Source: OMPR01 sp965183835 (lineage in GTDB: Bacteria; Pseudomonadota; Alphaproteobacteria; Rhodobacterales; Rhodobacteraceae). Taken from it: DNA of 64,000 bases. A program made the position numbers and the translations under genes. The stretch is taken from assembly GCA_965183835.1 (NCBI GenBank), contig CBCYME010000010.1, forward strand, positions 124,001 through 188,000. The letters are read 5' to 3'. Of the stretch, positions 18,072 through 27,781 are shown piece by piece; within the stretch, counting starts at the first letter, position 1; each line of letters starts with the position of its first letter. Under the pieces are notes generated by a model. The model saw nothing but the letters and a program-made list of their open reading frames with translations. It was not told where the DNA came from and searched no databases.

Positions 18072-19373
18072 TCATCCCTCGCGAAACGCTTTGGTGAAAT
18101 AGTCAGCCAGCGGTTTCAGAAAGTATGACAAAGGCGACCGATCGGCTGTGCGGATATAGGCTTCGACCGGCATGCCGGGGATCAAAACCGCGCCTTTAGG
18201 AAGTTTGCTTTGCTCATCTTCATTCAATTCGATCTCGGCCCGATAATATGAAATCCGGCTCGCTTCATCCTCGAAAGCATCCGGGGACACCAACTTAACC
18301 GTCCCTTCCAGCTCGGGTGTTTCGCGCTGATCAAAGGCAGAGAACCGCAAGGTCACAGTCTGACCAACAAACAGTTTATCAATGTGAATGGTTTCGATCC
18401 GCGCCGCGATGACCAGCGGGCGATCTTGCGGCACCAGATACAGCACAGGATCTGCCGGGCGAATGACCGAGCGCGGCGTATGCACGCTCATCCCGTACAC
18501 GATCCCTGAAACCGGGGCGGTGATATCCAGCCGATCCATCTGTTGCTTCAAGGATCGGCGCTGTTCGGTCAGCTCCAACTCGCGGAACTGCAAATCACGC
18601 AGGGTTGTAATCGCTTCTTCGCGCTGCCCAGTGTCCAGCTTGAGCATCTCAATATCAAGCTCAGTTATCCGCCCATCGGCCGAGGCCTCGCTGGCGATCA
18701 GCTCACCCAAAGTCCCCTCCAGGTTCGCAACCGTTCGCAATAGGCTCAGCACCGTACCCGCCTGCGCCAATCCCTTGTCCAACAGCTTTTTCTGGTTGGT
18801 CAATTCCTGATGAATCAGTCCCAATTGCGTATCCAGAGACACCTGTTGCGCCTGAATGCCCTCAATCTGGCTTTGAATTTGCCCGCGACGTTTTTCTAGC
18901 TGCTCAATCTCACGCGCGGTGCTGTCCCGACGTGCAAAGAACAGTCGCTGCTGCCCTTCGATCAGATCGACCACTTCCGGACGATCCAAGGCCGCATCCA
19001 GCAGCACCTGACTAAACTGGATCTGATCATTCCCGTCCCGCTCGGCCTCAAGCCGTCCGCGCCGAGCAAGGAATTCAAACAACTGACCTTCAACAATCAG
19101 CAACTGAGAGCTCAGCATATCATCATCCAGCTGAATCAGAGGCGAGCCAACTTCTACGCTATCCCCTTCTTTGACCAGAATTTCGGACACGATCCCGCCG
19201 TCCAAATGCTGAACCACCTGACGATTGCGATCGACTTCGATCCGGCCAGTGGCGATAATTGCACCAGCGATCTGTGATGTCACAGCCCAAACCCCAAACC
19301 CGCCAACGAGCACGGCCAAGCCAATCATCCCTACTATGATCGGACGCCTTGCGGACCACTTGTTCTGGCTCAT
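18072..19373 (-). CDS. HlyD-family type I secretion adaptor
   Basis: Periplasmic membrane-fusion subunit linking the inner-membrane ABC exporter to TolC. It has 433 residues: one membrane segment at about 12-34 (PIIVGMIGLAVLVGGFGVWA), a lipoyl/barrel-sandwich half (VVQHLDGGIVSEILVKEGD), a long coiled-coil hairpin (about 100-280), the returning TAPVSGIVYGM half and a beta-barrel. The C-terminal GMPVEAYI region is typical of PrtE/AprE adaptors. It is ATGA-coupled to the ABC gene. Confidence 0.94.
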   Translation of the reverse strand: MSQNKWSARRPIIVGMIGLAVLVGGFGVWAVTSQIAGAIIATGRIEVDRNRQVVQHLDGGIVSEILVKEGDSVEVGSPLIQLDDDMLSSQLLIVEGQLFEFLARRGRLEAERDGNDQIQFSQVLLDAALDRPEVVDLIEGQQRLFFARRDSTAREIEQLEKRRGQIQSQIEGIQAQQVSLDTQLGLIHQELTNQKKLLDKGLAQAGTVLSLLRTVANLEGTLGELIASEASADGRITELDIEMLKLDTGQREEAITTLRDLQFRELELTEQRRSLKQQMDRLDITAPVSGIVYGMSVHTPRSVIRPADPVLYLVPQDRPLVIAARIETIHIDKLFVGQTVTLRFSAFDQRETPELEGTVKLVSPDAFEDEASRISYYRAEIELNEDEQSKLPKGAVLIPGMPVEAYIRTADRSPLSYFLKPLADYFTKAFREG

Positions 19374-21103
19374 CGCACACCCCCTTGCCCGGTAGAGTTC
19401 TGAATTGTCTTATGGTTCGCAACCATTTCGCGCAGCACATCGTCCTTTGGACCAAACGCGGCCCGCGCACCGGAATCCAGCACCAACAGCGTATCACATT
19501 CCTGAATCGCCGCAGGGCGATGCGCCATGATCAATACCGATTTGCCGTTGGCCTTTAGCGTTTTGATCGCCTGATTCAGCGCTTGAGATCCCTGATTATC
19601 AAGGTTCGAATTCGGCTCATCCAGAATGACGATCACCGGATCATCAAACAACGCCCGCGCCAGACCAATCCGTTGCATCTGACCACCAGACAACCGCCCA
19701 CCACCTGCGGTCAATCGCGTATCATACCCATCTGGCAGGCTGACAATCATGTCATGCGCCGCAGCCATTTTTGCCGCTGCAATCACCTTCTCTGCATCTG
19801 GCTCTGTGCCAAGACGCGCAATATTTTCCGCCAGCGTCCCCTCGAACAGCTGCACCCGCTGCGGCAGGTATCCAATGTGTTGCCCCAGATCGTCGTGGCC
19901 ATATTGCTCGATTGCGGCCCCATCCAAACGAATTGTGCCCCCCGCAGGACGCCATACCCCGGTCAAAGCCCGTGCTAGGGTCGATTTACCAGACCCCGAT
20001 GGCCCGATAACACCCAAGGCTTGGCCCGGCTTGACCTCAAAGCTCAGCGTCTTCAATTGCGCCCGCGTGTCACCTGGCGGCACAACCGTCAGGGCCTGCA
20101 CCGACAACTTGGCCGCGGGTTTTGGCAACGCGGTCCGGGGCTGTTCAGGGGGCATTTTACCCAACAGCTCGGACAGGCTTGTCCACCCTTTCATGGCCCG
20201 CTGCGCAACTTGCCATTGGTTAATCAACATCTCGACAGGGGCCAACGCCCGCCCCATCAAAATGGACGAGGCAATCATCGCCCCCGGCGTCGCCTCGTTC
20301 TGCAACACCAAATAGGCCCCAAGACCCAACATGGCGGATTGCAAAAACAACCGTAGTGTTTTGGTCAGCGATGTGAACGACCCACTGACATCGGTCGCTG
20401 CAATCGTTTCAACCAAGGATTCATCGCGGGCAATTTTCCACCGATCAAAGGCCGCGCTGCGCATGCCCATCGCCTGAATCATCTCGGCCTCAACCCGCAA
20501 TTCCTGAGATGTGATCGCCGCGCGGTTCGTCGCAATCAACGCCTTTTTCGCGGGCGTTTTTGAAAAGAACTGGTTCAGCAAGGCGATAACGACCAACACA
20601 GCGCCGCCCCCGATGGCCAACATCCCCAACCAAGGGTGGAACAGCGTAATCCCGAACAAAAAGATCGGGGTCCAAGGCAAATCAAAGACAGAGGTCAAGA
20701 CCGGCGACGATATGAACCTTTGAATAGATTCCAGATCAGACAACCCGGTTTGCGCATTGGCATCCGGCGCAATGGCCGATTGGCGAATCATTGCATTAAA
20801 CACACGGCGATCCATCGCCGACTGAAACCTCGCCCCTGCGCGCGCCATGATTCTCGCACGGGTGTGATCCAAAACGCCCATAACGCCATATAAAAAGACC
20901 ACCAGCAGCGACAACGCGACCAAGGTTTCTTCGGATCGACTCCCCAACACCCGGTCATAGACCTGCAGCATGTAAAGAGGGCCGGTCAGCATCAACAGAT
21001 TGGCAAAAGCACTGAAAACCCCAACAATCCAATACAAATGGCGACTGTCTCGCCGCGCAGATCGTAATTCTTCTATGCCATTTTTGTCGGGAACAGATCT
21101 CAT
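19370..21103 (-). CDS. type I secretion permease/ATPase (PrtD type)
   Basis: Half-size ABC exporter for RTX or S-layer type proteins. The N-terminal transmembrane domain (about residues 20-300) is followed by a nucleotide-binding domain with Walker A GPSGSGKST, signature LSGGQMQR, Walker B VIVILDEP and a D-loop SNLD. ATG at 21103 (577 residues; GGAA about nine bases upstream) is preferred; a GTG at 21118 would add five residues. No RTX substrate gene or TolC is in the window, so the cargo must be encoded elsewhere. Confidence 0.93.
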   Translation of the reverse strand: MRSVPDKNGIEELRSARRDSRHLYWIVGVFSAFANLLMLTGPLYMLQVYDRVLGSRSEETLVALSLLVVFLYGVMGVLDHTRARIMARAGARFQSAMDRRVFNAMIRQSAIAPDANAQTGLSDLESIQRFISSPVLTSVFDLPWTPIFLFGITLFHPWLGMLAIGGGAVLVVIALLNQFFSKTPAKKALIATNRAAITSQELRVEAEMIQAMGMRSAAFDRWKIARDESLVETIAATDVSGSFTSLTKTLRLFLQSAMLGLGAYLVLQNEATPGAMIASSILMGRALAPVEMLINQWQVAQRAMKGWTSLSELLGKMPPEQPRTALPKPAAKLSVQALTVVPPGDTRAQLKTLSFEVKPGQALGVIGPSGSGKSTLARALTGVWRPAGGTIRLDGAAIEQYGHDDLGQHIGYLPQRVQLFEGTLAENIARLGTEPDAEKVIAAAKMAAAHDMIVSLPDGYDTRLTAGGGRLSGGQMQRIGLARALFDDPVIVILDEPNSNLDNQGSQALNQAIKTLKANGKSVLIMAHRPAAIQECDTLLVLDSGARAAFGPKDDVLREMVANHKTIQNSTGQGGVR

Positions 21104-21291
21104 TAAATTGAATTCCACTTTTTTGCCATGCGCCCAAGCTTAAGGTATGCACATGTAAAGATAAAAGACTGCAATCTCGTGACCATAAATTTTTGAGGCC
21201 TGTGTCTGGCATGCACAAGCAATCCACGTGGTTTCATGTTTCTATAGGGTCTGATAGTCAGGCGGCACCATGTTAATCGGATTTGAACTGA

Positions 21292-22074
21292 ATGAGAATT
21301 CCCTCAGGAGCACTTGGCCGCGCAATCGCGTTGATCCTCACTATGGGTGTGGCTGCTTGTGCACAGCAAACGCCCGAGCAAAAAGCCAGCGGCGAAATCT
21401 TTGATCCCTACGAAAAGACGAACCGATCCGTCCATTCCTTGAATCGCGGCATCGACAAAGTCTTCTTTCGTCCTGCGGCCAAAGGCTATGTCAAAATCAT
21501 CCCAGATCCGATGGTGACCAGCTTTAATTCTTTTGCCGAAAACCTGTCCTTGCCGGGGCAGACCGTTAACTACCTGCTGCAAGGCAACTTGCGTGAATCC
21601 GGGGTCGCATTGGGCCGGTTCGTGATCAATTCGACCGTTGGGTTTGCCGGTTTGGCCGACCCAGCCACTGATTTTGAACTGCCGCCCGTGGATACCAATT
21701 TTGGCGAAACGCTGCATGTCTGGGGCGTTGGCGAAGGGGCCTATCTCGAATTGCCCCTTTATGGCCCGTCAAACACACGGGATGCCGTTGGCGTTGTCGC
21801 GGATTTCTTCACCAGCCCTCTCAAATTTGCACCGACCAACCCTGTCGACAACATCGGATTTTATGCTGACGTTGTCCGCCGCATGGGCAACCGGGGCCGA
21901 TATTCAGATACGGTCGATTCCATTTTGTATGGCAGCGCAGACAGTTACGCCCAAGCGCGCTTGATCTACCTCCAGAATCGACGCTTTGAACTGGCAGGCG
22001 ACGACGAGGATGCCTATCTAGAACTTTACTCGGACCCCTATTCAGACCCGTATGAGGACCCTTATGCCGAATAA
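21292..22074 (+). CDS. mlaA: MlaA (VacJ) phospholipid-asymmetry lipoprotein
   Basis: Outer-membrane lipoprotein that extracts mislocalised phospholipid from the outer leaflet and hands it to MlaC. It has 260 residues: a signal peptide with lipobox GVAAC, then FDPYEKTNRSVHSLNRGID, GRFVINSTVGFAGLADPA and the LPLYGPSNTRDAVG region of MlaA. The C-terminal tail has repeated SDPYSDPYEDPY. The MlaC gene starts inside its last codons. The MlaFEDB transporter is not in this window. Confidence 0.95.
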   Translation: MRIPSGALGRAIALILTMGVAACAQQTPEQKASGEIFDPYEKTNRSVHSLNRGIDKVFFRPAAKGYVKIIPDPMVTSFNSFAENLSLPGQTVNYLLQGNLRESGVALGRFVINSTVGFAGLADPATDFELPPVDTNFGETLHVWGVGEGAYLELPLYGPSNTRDAVGVVADFFTSPLKFAPTNPVDNIGFYADVVRRMGNRGRYSDTVDSILYGSADSYAQARLIYLQNRRFELAGDDEDAYLELYSDPYSDPYEDPYAE

Positions 22075-22672
22075 TGCCTTTTCCCGCCGGGCTTTTATAA
22101 GCACGTCTCTTGTTGCTGCATCCACGATTGCCCTGCCGTTCCCGGCATTTGCTCTGTCTGAAAGCAGCGCCAAATCGTTGATTGAATCGGTTGTGACAGA
22201 CATCAACAAAGTCATCGATTCCGGGAAATCAGAAAACGCCATGCTGCGCGACTTTGAAAAGGTCTTTGTGCGCTATGCGGACGTGTCAATTATGGCCCGC
22301 TATGCCCTAGGTGTTGATGCCCGAAGCGCCAGCAAATCACAGCTCAAAAGCTTTACCAAAGCCTTTCAGGGTTACATCTCACGCAAATACGGCCGCCGAT
22401 TCCGTGAATTCATTGGCGGTCAAGTGACCGTTAAAAAGGCACGCAAGATCAAAGCCGGTTACGAAGTTAAGAGCTCTGTAAAACTCCAAGGTCAAGCACC
22501 GTTCAACGTGACCTTTTTGGTGTCGGGCAAATCTGGCAAAGACAAGTTCTACAACATGTATATCGAAGGCGTGAACCTGCTGCTGACCGAACGCACCGAA
22601 ATCGGTGCGATGCTGGATCGTCGCAAAGGTGACATCAACAAGCTGACCAAAGATCTGTCCAAGGCTGGGTAA
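22064..22672 (+). CDS. mlaC: MlaC-family phospholipid carrier with Tat-like signal
   Basis: Periplasmic lipid-binding protein shuttling phospholipid between MlaA and the MlaFEDB complex. 202 residues from the ATG at 22064, which follows GAGGA inside mlaA; an ATG at 22052 would add four residues. The N-terminus has SRRAFISTSLVAAS, a twin-arginine motif, which is common in alphaproteobacterial MlaC and suggests Tat export. FEKVFVRYADVSIMARYALG and the LTERTEIGAMLDRR ending are family-like. Overlap of 11 bases with mlaA implies coupling. Confidence 0.93.
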   Translation: MPNNAFSRRAFISTSLVAASTIALPFPAFALSESSAKSLIESVVTDINKVIDSGKSENAMLRDFEKVFVRYADVSIMARYALGVDARSASKSQLKSFTKAFQGYISRKYGRRFREFIGGQVTVKKARKIKAGYEVKSSVKLQGQAPFNVTFLVSGKSGKDKFYNMYIEGVNLLLTERTEIGAMLDRRKGDINKLTKDLSKAG

Positions 22673-22700
22673 TCCCCAACCCGAGACCAGACACGATATC

Positions 22701-22727
22701 AAAGGCCCCTATTCAGGGGCCTTTTTT
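22701..22727 (+). terminator. terminator after mlaA-mlaC
   Basis: Perfect 10-bp stem AAAGGCCCCT / AGGGGCCTTT with an ATTC loop and six T. It also abuts the 3' end of the convergent penicillin-binding protein gene. Confidence 0.9.
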
Positions 22728-24924
22728 AGTTCCCGCCAAAAATATCCTTGAGCAGCTTATCGACCGCTTGCCCAAGGTTCTTCTTCTCTTTCTTGGGCTT
22801 TGCTTCAGGCTCTGGTGTCCGGGTTGCAGGCTTGGGCGCGCGCATCGGCAAGGGACGCGGTGTCAAACCTTCGTGCACCCGGATCATGGTTTCGTGCCAG
22901 ATTTCCGCAGGCAAACCACCGCCGGTTACCCCCTTGAGTGGGGTGTTGTCGTCATACCCCATCCAGACACCGGCCACATAGTCCGCGCTAAACCCAATGA
23001 ACCATGCATCTCGTGCGGCTTGTGTTGTCCCAGTTTTGCCAGCGATCTGCCAGCCCGGCAGCGCCGCGCGACGCCCTGACCCGTCAGACACAACCTTTTC
23101 CATCATCCAAATCAATTGCTGCGCCGCTTCGGCCTGAATGACGCGTTCACCGATGCCGCCACCTGCATCCATCAAAGACGCATCGTCACCCATCAGTTTC
23201 AGCTCAACCAACCCATAGGGAGTCACCGAAGACCCCCCATTCAGGATACCCGCATAGGCCCCAGTCATTTCGATCAAGGTGCTTTCAGATGCGCCCAATG
23301 CCAAAGCCGGGCCAAGCGCCAAATCGCTATCAATGCCAAAATCACTGGCGACCCGGCGCACAAGATCCCGGCCAACAGATTCCGACACCTTCACCGCAGG
23401 CACGTTCAACGAATCCTTGAGCGCCCGCACCAGAGTCACCTGCCCATAGTATTTGTTGGTGTAATTCTTGGGGCACCACTCGCCAGACCCCGGAATGTTC
23501 TGGCAATACGGTGCATCCATCACCGTATCCAATGGCGAATACCCCAACTCCAATGCCGTGGCATAGACAAAGGGCTTAAATGCCGACCCGGTCTGACGCA
23601 TCGCCTGTGTGGCCCGATTAAAGGCCCCCGTGACCCGTGTCTGACGCCCCCCGACCATGGCACGCACTGCGCCATCCGCCGACATCACCACAATCGCAGC
23701 CTGCGCCTTGGACCCTTTGCGCACCTTCTCCTGAAACACGAACTGCATCGCCTCTTCGGCCGATGTTTGCAGGCGCTGATCCAACGTTGTGCGGATAATC
23801 ACATCTTCGGTGGTGTTGCGGGTAAAGAATTCGGGCCCGCTCGACATCACCCAATCGGCAAAATACCCCCCCGCGCGCGCCGCAGCCGCAGCCGACAGCC
23901 TGGCCGGATTGTTCCGCGCGCCCTGCGCCTCGGAGGCGGACAGATATCCTTGGTCCTCCATCAATCCCACGATCACCCGCGCCCGATCTTGCGAGCGTTT
24001 CAGGTTGTTGGTCGGCGCATATCGCGTAGGTGCCACCAATAGGCCTGCCAGCATCGCCGCCTCTGCCGGTCCGACCTCGGCCGCCGATTTGCCAAAATAT
24101 CGCTGACTGGCCGCTTCAAAGCCGCGTGCCCCCGCGCCCAAGAACGCCCGGTTGAAATAGATCGTTAGAATGTCATCCTTGGAGTATTTGACCTCCATCG
24201 CCATCGAATAGATCGCTTCTTTGACCTTGCGCCACAGCGAGCCCTGACGACAATCATCCTCATAGGCTTTCTCAGAATCCCAAGCCTCCGGGTCGAATGG
24301 CACGCCCAGGCACAGCAATTTGGCCGTCTGCTGGGTAATCGTAGATCCCCCATGCCCCGACAGCGGGCCACGCCCTTCGCTCAGGTTGATACGCACGGCA
24401 CTGGCCACACCGCGCGGACTGATGCCAAAATGGCTGTAAAACCGCCGGTCTTCGGTCGCGACAACAGCATTCTTTAGATAGGGGGATACAGTGTCCGTGG
24501 TCACAACTCCGCCGAACTGGTCCCCGCGCCAGGCAAAAACCTGCCCCTCACGATCCAACAACGTCACCGACCCGCGCGCGCGCCCATCCAACAAGGCGCT
24601 CAACTCTGGCAGCGTGGAATAAACCAGCCCCACCGCGAGCGCGACCAGCAATCCAACAATCAGGCTGAGCCGCCACGTAAAGCCCCAAACCAAACCCCAG
24701 ATCCACGAAAAGAACCGCTTGATCAGGCCAGACAGCCCGCCGCCCGTCTTACGCGGCTTTTTCCCGGCAGGTTTACGCGCGGTCTTCGCCGCACTTTTTT
24801 TCGTGGGTGTTTTTTTGGCGGACGCCTTGGTCGATTTCGGACTGGCAGCGGATTTGCCGCGACCACCAGAAGGGTAGCGTTTTTCCGCCACCAATGGTGG
24901 CTTGCGTCTCTTAGACTCACTCAT
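22726..24924 (-). CDS. class A penicillin-binding protein (1A type)
   Basis: Bifunctional peptidoglycan glycosyltransferase/transpeptidase, 732 residues. A Lys/Ala/Pro-rich cytoplasmic tail (1-60) precedes a membrane segment at about 84-105. The GT51 domain has catalytic Glu158 in TEDRRFYSHFG and GGSTITQQ. The transpeptidase domain has SxxK in TGSAFKPF and KTGTT. The C-terminal tail is again Pro/Lys-rich. The protein is complete. It is divergent from glnK and convergent with mlaC. Confidence 0.95.
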   Translation of the reverse strand: MSESKRRKPPLVAEKRYPSGGRGKSAASPKSTKASAKKTPTKKSAAKTARKPAGKKPRKTGGGLSGLIKRFFSWIWGLVWGFTWRLSLIVGLLVALAVGLVYSTLPELSALLDGRARGSVTLLDREGQVFAWRGDQFGGVVTTDTVSPYLKNAVVATEDRRFYSHFGISPRGVASAVRINLSEGRGPLSGHGGSTITQQTAKLLCLGVPFDPEAWDSEKAYEDDCRQGSLWRKVKEAIYSMAMEVKYSKDDILTIYFNRAFLGAGARGFEAASQRYFGKSAAEVGPAEAAMLAGLLVAPTRYAPTNNLKRSQDRARVIVGLMEDQGYLSASEAQGARNNPARLSAAAAARAGGYFADWVMSSGPEFFTRNTTEDVIIRTTLDQRLQTSAEEAMQFVFQEKVRKGSKAQAAIVVMSADGAVRAMVGGRQTRVTGAFNRATQAMRQTGSAFKPFVYATALELGYSPLDTVMDAPYCQNIPGSGEWCPKNYTNKYYGQVTLVRALKDSLNVPAVKVSESVGRDLVRRVASDFGIDSDLALGPALALGASESTLIEMTGAYAGILNGGSSVTPYGLVELKLMGDDASLMDAGGGIGERVIQAEAAQQLIWMMEKVVSDGSGRRAALPGWQIAGKTGTTQAARDAWFIGFSADYVAGVWMGYDDNTPLKGVTGGGLPAEIWHETMIRVHEGLTPRPLPMRAPKPATRTPEPEAKPKKEKKNLGQAVDKLLKDIFGGN

Positions 24925-25182
24925 GCTCAGCCCTGCCCGGTCTTTGCTTTTGCCACACCCTAACGTGATCCTCAGTGGGTGTTGAGGTGTTAATACCGCC
25001 CATTTCCCCTTTCTTTTACGCCTAGAAAATACGCAATCTCCACTTTTTGTGCAAAAATTGTGCGAATTTCCCTGTTTTGAGCCAATCTTCCCTTACGCAA
25101 GCGTTTCTTAAATGTTGGGGGCGGGGCTGAATTGCTGCAACTGCAAACACCATTGTTGCATACGCAGCACGAAGGGGACCCT

Positions 25183-25521
25183 ATGAAACTCATCATTGCT
25201 ACCATCAAGCCATTCAAGCTGGAGGAAGTCCGCGAAGCTCTGACCGACGCAGGCATTCGCGGCATGATGGTGACCGAAATAAAGGGCTTTGGCTCACAAT
25301 CAGGCCATACCGAAATCTATCGCGGCGCTGAGTACGCGGTGAACTTTGTCCCGAAAATCAAACTTGAGATCGTCGTGCCCGCATCCATGACCGATCAAAT
25401 CGTCGAAACAATCTCGTCCACGGCCAAGACCGGCAAGATTGGCGACGGCAAAATCTTTGTCCTCGACGTCGATCAAGCCGTCCGCGTGCGGACCGGCGAA
25501 ACCAACGACGACGCGCTTTGA
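25183..25521 (+). CDS. glnK: nitrogen regulatory protein P-II
   Basis: 112-residue trimeric signal protein sensing 2-oxoglutarate and ATP/ADP. MKLIIATIKPFKLEEVREAL opens the protein and the T-loop TEIYRGAEY carries the uridylylated Tyr51. TGKIGDGKIF and RVRTGE complete the nucleotide site. ATG at 25183 follows GAAGGGGA. Its position 14 bases before amtB identifies it as the GlnK-type paralogue that plugs the ammonium channel when nitrogen is sufficient. I found no well-spaced sigma-54 promoter upstream. Confidence 0.96.
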   Translation: MKLIIATIKPFKLEEVREALTDAGIRGMMVTEIKGFGSQSGHTEIYRGAEYAVNFVPKIKLEIVVPASMTDQIVETISSTAKTGKIGDGKIFVLDVDQAVRVRTGETNDDAL

Positions 25522-25535
25522 AGGAAACCGAACCT

Positions 25536-26867
25536 ATGACTTTGATGAAAACCCTCACTCCCACCGCGCTGCTGATCGCGCTGCCCTCGCTGGGCTGGGC
25601 CCAAGACACCGCCGTTGACCCGAACGAGGTCGCCCTGCACACCAAATACATCCTGACCTCGCTGCTGTTCCTGATGGGCGGGTTCCTTGTGTTCTGGATG
25701 GCCGCCGGTTTTGCCATGCTCGAGGCGGGTCTCGTGCGGTCCAAAAACGTAACCATGCAGCTGACCAAGAACATGGCGCTCTTTTCGCTGGCGGCCGTGA
25801 TGTACTGGCTGGTGGGCTTTAACCTGATGTACCCCGGTGATGGCTGGACCGTGACCGGCTTTATCGGCGCGTTCTCACCCACCGTGCTGGAAGCGGTTGG
25901 TCTGGAAGCCACGGAAACCGATCTTAGCTATGCCTCGGTCGGGTCTGACTTTTTCTTTCAGTTGATGTTCTGCGCCACCACCGCATCCATCGTGTCCGGC
26001 ACCATGGCTGAGCGCGTGAAACTGTGGCCCTTCCTGCTGTTTGTTGTTGTCCTGACAGGCTTTATCTATCCGATCGAAGCATCCTGGCAGTGGGGCGGCG
26101 GCTGGTTGAGCGAGCTTGGCTTTAGCGATTTCGCTGGCTCGACCCTTGTGCACGCAGCCGGTGGTTTCGCAGCCCTTGCAGGTGCCATGGTTCTTGGCCC
26201 CCGTATCGGTAAGTACAACAAAGACGGCCGCGTTGTTCCCATTCCCGGTTCTAATCTGGCACTTGCAACATTAGGCACATTCATCCTGTGGCTGGGTTGG
26301 TTCGGCTTTAACGGCGCCTCGCAGCTGGCCATGGGCACCATCGGTGACGTCGCTGACATTAGCCGCATCTTTGCCAACACCAACATGGCTGCTGCCGCCG
26401 GTGCCATCGCCGCGCTGGTCCTGACCCAAGTGATGTTTGGCAAGGCCGACCTGACGATGGTTCTGAACGGCGCGCTGGCGGGTCTGGTGTCCATCACTGC
26501 CGAGCCACTTGCACCATCCTTGTTCCAAGCGCTGCTCATTGGTGCTGTTGGTGGTGTGATCGTGGTCTTTGCCGTCCCGTTCCTGGACCGGATCAAGATC
26601 GACGATGTGGTCGGTGCGATCCCGGTTCACCTGATTGCAGGTCTGTGGGGCACACTGGTTGTGGTCTGGAGCAATTCGGACGCCACACTGAGCGCCCAGC
26701 TTATCGGGTTCTTCTCGATCGGTCTGTTCGTCTTTGTTGTCAGCTATGTGTTCTTTACCCTCATCAAGGCCACCATCGGCCTGCGGGTGAGTGAAGAAGA
26801 AGAGATCAACGGTCTCGACATGGCGGAACTGGGCATGGAAGCGTACCCAGAGTTCTCTAAGGGCTAA
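25536..26867 (+). CDS. amtB: ammonium transporter
   Basis: Trimeric ammonium channel, 443 residues, with an N-terminal signal peptide ending GLGWAQ-like (PSLGWAQ) and about eleven membrane helices. The twin pore histidines are in STLVHAAGG and AIPVHLIAGLWG, and the Phe gate region FFFQLMFCATTASIVSG is present. ATG at 25536 is 14 bases behind glnK, with AAGG upstream. The cytoplasmic tail EEEEINGLDMAELG is the usual alphaproteobacterial ending. Regulated by GlnK binding. Confidence 0.96.
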   Translation: MTLMKTLTPTALLIALPSLGWAQDTAVDPNEVALHTKYILTSLLFLMGGFLVFWMAAGFAMLEAGLVRSKNVTMQLTKNMALFSLAAVMYWLVGFNLMYPGDGWTVTGFIGAFSPTVLEAVGLEATETDLSYASVGSDFFFQLMFCATTASIVSGTMAERVKLWPFLLFVVVLTGFIYPIEASWQWGGGWLSELGFSDFAGSTLVHAAGGFAALAGAMVLGPRIGKYNKDGRVVPIPGSNLALATLGTFILWLGWFGFNGASQLAMGTIGDVADISRIFANTNMAAAAGAIAALVLTQVMFGKADLTMVLNGALAGLVSITAEPLAPSLFQALLIGAVGGVIVVFAVPFLDRIKIDDVVGAIPVHLIAGLWGTLVVVWSNSDATLSAQLIGFFSIGLFVFVVSYVFFTLIKATIGLRVSEEEEINGLDMAELGMEAYPEFSKG

Positions 26868-26890
26868 GAAACACACAAAATCCAAGCACA

Positions 26891-26916
26891 GGCCCGGGCA
26901 TCTGTCCGGGCCTTTT
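26891..26916 (+). terminator. terminator after amtB
   Basis: GGCCCGG (26891-26897) pairs with CCGGGCC (26906-26912), followed by TTTT. Confidence 0.8.
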
Positions 26917-27055
26917 CACGTTTGAAACCCGGCCTGATACATGACGCGGTGCAGCAGATTCGCGAGGCCAGATTCAGGGGTAACGGGGCGTTCGCAGCGA
27001 TAACCGCGGCAGTGCAGCACGTTTCATCCCGCCCGCCCGTCTGAGTCGATCCCGC

Positions 27056-27163
27056 GGTTTGGGGAGTTTGACCGTCATTCCGTACGATCCCGACTTGCTA
27101 AACCTGCGGATTTTGCACTGGCAATTTTAGGGTTTGGGGAGTTCGTAGGTGATTTTGTACGAT
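27056..27163. repeat. duplicated bipartite motif in 350-base gene-free gap
   Basis: GGTTTGGGGAGTT occurs at 27056-27068 and 27131-27143, each followed after exactly 13 bases by GTACGAT (27082-27088 and 27157-27163). The copies are 75 bases apart and the spacers between differ. The gap between amtB and the CHAP gene (26917-27271) holds no convincing gene. The constant geometry suggests a protein-binding site or the residue of a duplicated element. Confidence 0.6.
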
Positions 27164-27271
27164 TGCGCCCAATCGCCAAAGACACCGGTTAACGCGCCCA
27201 AAATTTGAGCGGTTTTTGTGAAAAATTCTATGCCCGTTTTGGCCACGACACGCCCATCTGGCGGCGGACGG

Positions 27272-27781
27272 TTACCCGCCAACAGCCGGATAGATAAACC
27301 CATTCACCGGGTAGGCTTTGCCATAATGGCCGGGGCGGCTTTCGACCTGGACCCGTGACCAATCGTTGTTTTTGGAGACGTCTTTGACACCCATCTTAAG
27401 CGACACCTTGTTGCGGTTCCAGTTGGCGTGATTGATGATGAGTTCCCGGTCGCTGATAACATCAGACACCACCGCCACATGACCCAAGGGCATCCCGCCT
27501 GTCGACCGGAACGACATGACAGACCCCACTTCAGGTTCCGCGCCACGGTCATAGAAATTGCCCGCCTGCCCCCACCATGTGTGGGCATTACCGCGAATTT
27601 GAATGCCGCTTAGGTTTCGCGCATAGGGAACGCACCAGACACGGTGCCCACGGGCCTGTTTTTGTTTGACCTCAAGCAGCGCCATCGACTGGCGTTCTGG
27701 ATCGATCGTCGGCAACGTCGGACTTTGCGCACATGCCGATATGAGGCTGAACAGCCCCAACGCAACCGCAGTTCGGGCCAT
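27272..27781 (-). CDS. CHAP-domain lipoprotein (cysteine amidase/peptidase-like)
   Basis: 169 residues from the ATG at 27781. Lipoprotein signal MARTAVALGLFSLISAC with lipidated Cys17. The CHAP/NlpC-like domain has catalytic Cys50 (WCVPYARNLSG), His101 (PLGHVAVVSDV) and Asn120 (NHANW). Such proteins cut or remodel peptidoglycan in the envelope. A TTG at 27832 would lengthen the N-terminus by 17 residues and spoil the lipoprotein signal, so the shorter start is used. Confidence 0.88.
   Translation of the reverse strand: MARTAVALGLFSLISACAQSPTLPTIDPERQSMALLEVKQKQARGHRVWCVPYARNLSGIQIRGNAHTWWGQAGNFYDRGAEPEVGSVMSFRSTGGMPLGHVAVVSDVISDRELIINHANWNRNKVSLKMGVKDVSKNNDWSRVQVESRPGHYGKAYPVNGFIYPAVGG

Noticed and set aside
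25082..25182. sigma-54 promoter before glnK
   Set aside because: TTGC elements are present but no GG lies at the required 12-base distance, so no convincing -24/-12 pair was found.
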